From: an uncultured Pyrinomonas sp.
Lineage (GTDB): Bacteria > Acidobacteriota > Blastocatellia > Pyrinomonadales > Pyrinomonadaceae
Direction: 5' to 3'
Length of the DNA: 10,685 bases
Assembly (NCBI GenBank): GCA_937135995.1
Contig: CAKZOF010000056.1
Coordinates: 1 to 10,685, forward strand
The position numbers and the translations under genes were made by a program. Positions 6,923 to 10,685 of the stretch are shown here, in pieces. Each line of letters begins with the position of its first letter. Within the stretch, counting starts at the first letter, position 1. Below the pieces are notes generated by a model that was not told where the DNA came from, did not search any database, and worked only from the letters and a program-made list of their open reading frames with translations.

Positions 6923-6960
6923 GAGTCGGTGGGGAAGTGGATTGGCTTCCCCACCGACTC
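6923..6960. terminator. Perfect 15-bp inverted repeat after the receptor gene
   Basis: GAGTCGGTGGGGAAG (6923-6937) and its exact reverse complement (6946-6960) are separated by eight bases, TGGATTGG. The hairpin begins 15 bases after the receptor stop codon and precedes the permease gene, so a transcription end or mRNA-stabilising role for the receptor transcript is likely. There is no U tract after it on the minus strand, so it is not a canonical intrinsic terminator. A ten-base palindrome, CTCGTACGAG, lies nearby at 6901-6910. Confidence 0.6.
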
Positions 6961-6974
6961 GAAGCGAGGGCCCG

Positions 6975-9900
6975 TTAGAAGATGAGTCGAACGCCGAGTT
7001 GAATCACGCGGCGGCTGAGCGTCATCTCGCCGCGTTCGTTGAACGTCTGTCCGGCGAATTCAGGCACGGCGCTCGGAAGCGAGTCGCCGCCGACCACGCC
7101 GATACCTGGTCCTGGATGGTTGAGCGCGTTGAACAGTTCGGCGCGCACTTGCAGCCGGATGTTCTCGGGGATAGCGAAGTTCTTGAAGATCGCGAGGTTG
7201 AGTTGGTTGATGATGGGGCCGCGGAAGAGGTTGCGCGGTTCGGTGCCGAACGGCGTGCCGAACTTCAGCGCCGCTCCTGGTCCGTTGATGATCAGCCGCA
7301 CATCGTTGGGGCTGACCGGCACCGGCCCGCGCCCTTGGTTGAAGGCGTTGAGCGAATAGAAGCCAGTCGGGCTCGGGATGAATCCATCGGTGAACCCGCG
7401 CAGTGCCGCATCGATGTCGCTGATCGCCACGGACTTCGGATCAGCGTTGCGGTTACCCGTAAAGGGACGGAGGTTATCCAGCAGGCCGATGAAGGTCGCG
7501 GCAAAACCGTTGTCCTGATAGCTCAGGTTGCCGAGGATGCGATTAGTGCGCGACTGCGGTGTAAAGGGGCGACCGCTCGTCAGGTAGTACGTGCCGTTGA
7601 GTTGCCAACCGCCGAACACCTGCCCGACGAAGCCGCGCTGTTCTCGGAAGAAAGGCAGGTCGTAGATGAAACTCAGCGAGAAAGCGTGGGGTCGGTCGAA
7701 CCCCGAGATGCCCTTTTCGAGCTTGCCGAGATCGAACGGATTCTGCGAGATGGCGTTCTCGCCGAACGAGAAGATCTCGCTCGCGTTGTCGAGCGCTTTG
7801 CTCCACGTATAGCTCGACGTCAAGCTGAGCGAGTTCAACGGGCGTCCCGTGTAGTAGATCTGAAGTCCGTGATAGGTCGATTGCGCCGTGTTGTCGCGGG
7901 AGCGGACCACGAACTGACGCAGGATGCGCCCATTGCAGACACCTTCGTTGTCCGGCGTGGTGGGATCATCCGTGCAGGTCAGAGGGACAACGCCCGGCGG
8001 CAAGAACTGGCGAAACGCCGGGAAGTTGAAGGTCGTCGTTTCCCCTCGTGAGTTCCTCACCGTGGCCGTGAACCCGTTGTAGAGGTTGCCGATGTCGGGA
8101 TTGCGGTTGACCGTTTGGAACAGGCCAACGCCGCGCGTGGCGACATAGCGGATCTCGAGGGCGTTTCGCCGGTTGATCTGGCGTTGCAGACTGAGCGAGA
8201 ACTGTTGCGCGTAAGGCGAATAGAAATTAGGCGCAACGATGGTTTGCGCGAAGAACCTCGGATCGAACGTGTTGGTGCGTACCAGTCCGCGCGATTGCGC
8301 GAAGTTGCGCACCACGTCGCCGGTCGGTGCTGCCGACGGAACGGGGAAGAGCGCGGGCCCCGCCGCCGGACTCAGCGTCGTGTTGAGGAAGACCACGGGC
8401 GATGAGGTCGAAATGTTGAGCATGATGTTGTAAAAGACCGGGTCATAAGCGATCGAGTAGCCGCTGCGAATGACGGTCGCATCCTCGCCGAAGAGACGTT
8501 TGAGAATGCGCGGTGTGTAGGCGAAACCGACTCGCGGTGCGAAGTTGTTCTTGTCCACGGGAACGCGCGGCACGGTGCGCACTTCCAGCGGTAAGTTCTG
8601 CCGCCAGATCGCGCGCGATGGATCGCGCTCGCGCGCCAAAGTGAGATCATGCAGCACGTTCACCGGTTGCGTCGCGTACTCGTAACGCAGGCCGAGGTTG
8701 AGCGTCAGGTTATCGCGCACCTTCCAGTCGTCTTGAAAGAAGGCATAGTAGTCGCGCTCGGTGTAATTGATGGTGTCCGGTCCGACGGCGACCGTCACGG
8801 ATGCCGGATTGTTGGCGACCAAGCGCGCTGCCGAGTTGAAAAGGAAAGCGCCGTTGATGTTCGGCAGGAACGGCACGGAGTTCTTCAGGTACTTGAACTC
8901 GAACCCTGTCTTGAGCGAGTGCGCTCCGCGCGTGAACGAGTAGTTGTCGACGAATTGATAGACCTGCACCAAACGTCCTTGCGGCAGGTTGGTCGCCGGA
9001 CCGATACCGAGCAGATCCTGTCCCGTGCTCGACCCGCGAATGCCAGCGAACGCGATGTTGGTGAAAGCCTTGCCGATCTCCTTCGGATCAGGGATGCAGG
9101 CCAACCCTAGCTCTTCACAGCCACCTCCGAACTTCACGAAGAGCGACTGGAAGTTGAAGCGAAACTCGTTGAACGACGTGCTCGTGACGTTGCGCGTGTA
9201 GGTTGCGCCGAAGTTCTTGCTTCGAGCCGGTACGTCGCCCGTAAAGCCGCCGACCGCGCCGAGCGAGTTCTTGGTCACGGAGTCTTGAAACAGATAGCGC
9301 GACCAGACGCGATCACGCCCCGTGATGTTGACGTCGCCGCGCAAGGCGAACTCATCTTGGTCGAACGGAATCGGGAAGGCCCGCTCGACGGCTGCGGCGC
9401 GGAAGCTCTGTCCGCCGAGCACCACCGTGTCGAAAGGACGGTCGGCGCGCGGACGAACGGTGCCGAAGTCCGAGAGGGCGAAGGCGCTAAAGCGCGTGTA
9501 TAGCTCGATGGCGGGATTGTTCGGAAACGCGGCGCGCAAACGAGGGAACTCTTCGGGCAAAATCGCCAGCAGCGTTGTCCGGTCGATGAAGTTCTGGGTC
9601 TGAATGATCTTCTGGTAGCTGCCGAAGAAGAAGGCTCGATCGCGGATGATGGGGCCGCCGATCGTTCCGCCGAAGACCGTGCGCCGGAGCAGCGGCGCTT
9701 CCTTCAGCCCGCTCCGCCGCTCGATGTTGTTGAGTGTGTCGAGGTGAGAGCGGTCGCGCCGATAGACGAAGGCGCTCCCGTGAAACTCGTTGGTGCCGCT
9801 TTTGGTCACGATGTTGACAATGGCCCCTTGGTTGCGCCCGTACTCGGCGGAGAAGTTGTTGGTGATGATCTGAAACTCGCCGACCAGATCGGAATTATCG

Positions 9901-10547
9901 ACGAAGAAAGAGGGCCCGCCGATGGAAAGATCGTTGTTGTCCTGTCCATCGATGGTGAAATTATTCGAGCGGGCACGGTTGCCGTTGACCGACAGCGTCA
10001 CGCCGTTGGCATTGACGTTGCCGAATCCAGGCACCACGCCAGGGGCTGTCAGGGCGATGATGTCCAAGCCGCCGCCAGCGACGTTCAACGGCAACTCCTG
10101 AATCTTGCGTGCCTCGAAGGTCGTCGAGACCTGCGATTGATCTCGTTGCAACAAGACTTCGTTGCCGGCCACTACCGTCACCGTCTCTTCCAACCCGCCG
10201 GGTTGCAGGACGACATCGACCGTGGAGTCCTGCCCTAGCCTGACCAGCACGTCGGTGATCACCGCGCGCCGAAATCCGGCGCTTTCAACCGTGATGCTGT
10301 ATCGGCCCGGAAGCAGGTTGGGAATCGAATAGATCCCATCTCCGGTGGTCTTGGTTTGCGTTTCGACATTGGTCGCTTGGTTTTTGGCCGTGACGGTGGC
10401 GCCGACGATGACGCCGCCGCTCGCATCCGTCACCGTGCCGCGGATGGTCCCCGTGGTCGCTTGCGCAAACGCGCTGCTGCTCATGCTCGGCAGCACGGCG
10501 AACCACGCGACGATCAGCGTCAAGAAACAACGCTTGAAGTGTTTCAT
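6975..10547 (-). CDS. Oar-like TonB-dependent outer-membrane receptor
   Basis: A 1190-residue outer-membrane protein likely importing a large ligand powered by TonB-ExbBD; substrate unknown. Residues 1-28 are a signal peptide (MKHFKRCFLTLIVAW, cleavage after SSSAFA). A carboxypeptidase-like regulatory, beta-sandwich domain spans about 33-114 (GTIRGTVTDASGGVIVGATV; GIYSIPNLLPGRYSITVESAGF). EETVTVV at 120-126 resembles a TonB box. The plug follows (about 130-260) with NNFTIDGQDNND and SAEYGRNQGAIVNIVTKSGTN, signatures common in acidobacterial receptors. The rest is the beta-barrel, ending VRLIF with the terminal Phe expected for outer-membrane insertion. Two Cys pairs (477/484 and about 858/871) probably sit in extracellular loops. 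ATG 10547 is chosen for its signal peptide and the GAGGGAGACC just upstream. No tonB, susD-like or ligand-degrading gene is beside it to hint at the ligand. Confidence 0.93.
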   Translation of the reverse strand: MKHFKRCFLTLIVAWFAVLPSMSSSAFAQATTGTIRGTVTDASGGVIVGATVTAKNQATNVETQTKTTGDGIYSIPNLLPGRYSITVESAGFRRAVITDVLVRLGQDSTVDVVLQPGGLEETVTVVAGNEVLLQRDQSQVSTTFEARKIQELPLNVAGGGLDIIALTAPGVVPGFGNVNANGVTLSVNGNRARSNNFTIDGQDNNDLSIGGPSFFVDNSDLVGEFQIITNNFSAEYGRNQGAIVNIVTKSGTNEFHGSAFVYRRDRSHLDTLNNIERRSGLKEAPLLRRTVFGGTIGGPIIRDRAFFFGSYQKIIQTQNFIDRTTLLAILPEEFPRLRAAFPNNPAIELYTRFSAFALSDFGTVRPRADRPFDTVVLGGQSFRAAAVERAFPIPFDQDEFALRGDVNITGRDRVWSRYLFQDSVTKNSLGAVGGFTGDVPARSKNFGATYTRNVTSTSFNEFRFNFQSLFVKFGGGCEELGLACIPDPKEIGKAFTNIAFAGIRGSSTGQDLLGIGPATNLPQGRLVQVYQFVDNYSFTRGAHSLKTGFEFKYLKNSVPFLPNINGAFLFNSAARLVANNPASVTVAVGPDTINYTERDYYAFFQDDWKVRDNLTLNLGLRYEYATQPVNVLHDLTLARERDPSRAIWRQNLPLEVRTVPRVPVDKNNFAPRVGFAYTPRILKRLFGEDATVIRSGYSIAYDPVFYNIMLNISTSSPVVFLNTTLSPAAGPALFPVPSAAPTGDVVRNFAQSRGLVRTNTFDPRFFAQTIVAPNFYSPYAQQFSLSLQRQINRRNALEIRYVATRGVGLFQTVNRNPDIGNLYNGFTATVRNSRGETTTFNFPAFRQFLPPGVVPLTCTDDPTTPDNEGVCNGRILRQFVVRSRDNTAQSTYHGLQIYYTGRPLNSLSLTSSYTWSKALDNASEIFSFGENAISQNPFDLGKLEKGISGFDRPHAFSLSFIYDLPFFREQRGFVGQVFGGWQLNGTYYLTSGRPFTPQSRTNRILGNLSYQDNGFAATFIGLLDNLRPFTGNRNADPKSVAISDIDAALRGFTDGFIPSPTGFYSLNAFNQGRGPVPVSPNDVRLIINGPGAALKFGTPFGTEPRNLFRGPIINQLNLAIFKNFAIPENIRLQVRAELFNALNHPGPGIGVVGGDSLPSAVPEFAGQTFNERGEMTLSRRVIQLGVRLIF

Positions 10548-10628
10548 CTTGGTCTCCCTCCGAATTTTCAAAGAGTGTCGCTCCGCAGGGTCGGGACGCG
10601 AAGGCAAAAGTTCCCCCTTCTATAGACG

Positions 10629-10656
10629 TTTATCCACACTCCAGGGGTTTTGACAG
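10629..10656 (-). promoter_or_regulatory. Candidate promoter of the receptor gene
   Basis: On the minus strand CTGTCA (10656-10651) and GATAAA (10634-10629) are separated by 16 bases, each matching four of six consensus positions of the housekeeping -35 and -10 elements. Transcription would start near 10622, giving a leader of about 75 bases. A TATAGA a few bases further downstream is an alternative -10 with a worse -35. Confidence 0.3.
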
Positions 10657-10685
10657 CCCATCGAGAAAATCCCTCAAGTCTCTGT

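Noticed and set aside
5772..8051. A 759-codon open frame on the plus strand across ftcD, the permease and the receptor
   Set aside because: It is antisense to three well supported genes and crosses their boundaries. Its sequence is rich in Arg, Glu, Asp and His in a way typical of antisense frames in GC-rich DNA, with no recognisable domain.
10650..10655. TTGACA on the plus strand near the right edge
   Set aside because: It matches a -35 exactly, but no -10 hexamer lies 16-18 bases downstream before the edge and no gene on that strand can be seen.

Overview
This 10.7 kb, GC-rich window reads as bacterial chromosome, most likely from the phylum Acidobacteriota. The main reason is the large outer-membrane receptor at the right end: a carboxypeptidase-like regulatory domain fused to a TonB-dependent plug and barrel (Oar-like). 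Such proteins are greatly expanded in Acidobacteriota. The codon usage and short intergenic gaps fit this, but the assignment is inference and no lineage marker such as rRNA is present.

Layout, left to right. Three genes run leftward: an exported DUF3108 protein cut by the left edge (1-503), pyrF (706-1488) and dapF (1606-2472). panD (2608-2997) is the only rightward gene, divergent from dapF and convergent with tyrS. Four more leftward genes follow: tyrS (3135-4346), a glutamate formimidoyltransferase with a degenerate cyclodeaminase-like tail (4485-5903), a TauE/SafE-type membrane permease (6045-6815) and the TonB-dependent receptor (6975-10547).

Functionally this is mostly core metabolism rather than a dedicated cluster. 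DapF (meso-diaminopimelate for lysine and peptidoglycan), PyrF (the last step to UMP) and PanD (beta-alanine for pantothenate/CoA) all draw on aspartate-derived precursors. TyrS charges tRNA-Tyr. The formimidoyltransferase links histidine degradation to one-carbon folate metabolism. TauE/SafE and the TonB-dependent receptor are envelope transport functions with unknown substrates.

I see no CRISPR array, prophage, insertion sequence, tRNA or rRNA, and no convincing new multi-gene system. The points most worth a second look are a Ser in place of the second catalytic Cys of DapF, the loss of the glycine-rich catalytic segment in the cyclodeaminase-like tail of FtcD, a perfect TATAAT placed so that dapF mRNA would be nearly leaderless, and a perfect 15-bp inverted repeat after the receptor gene.
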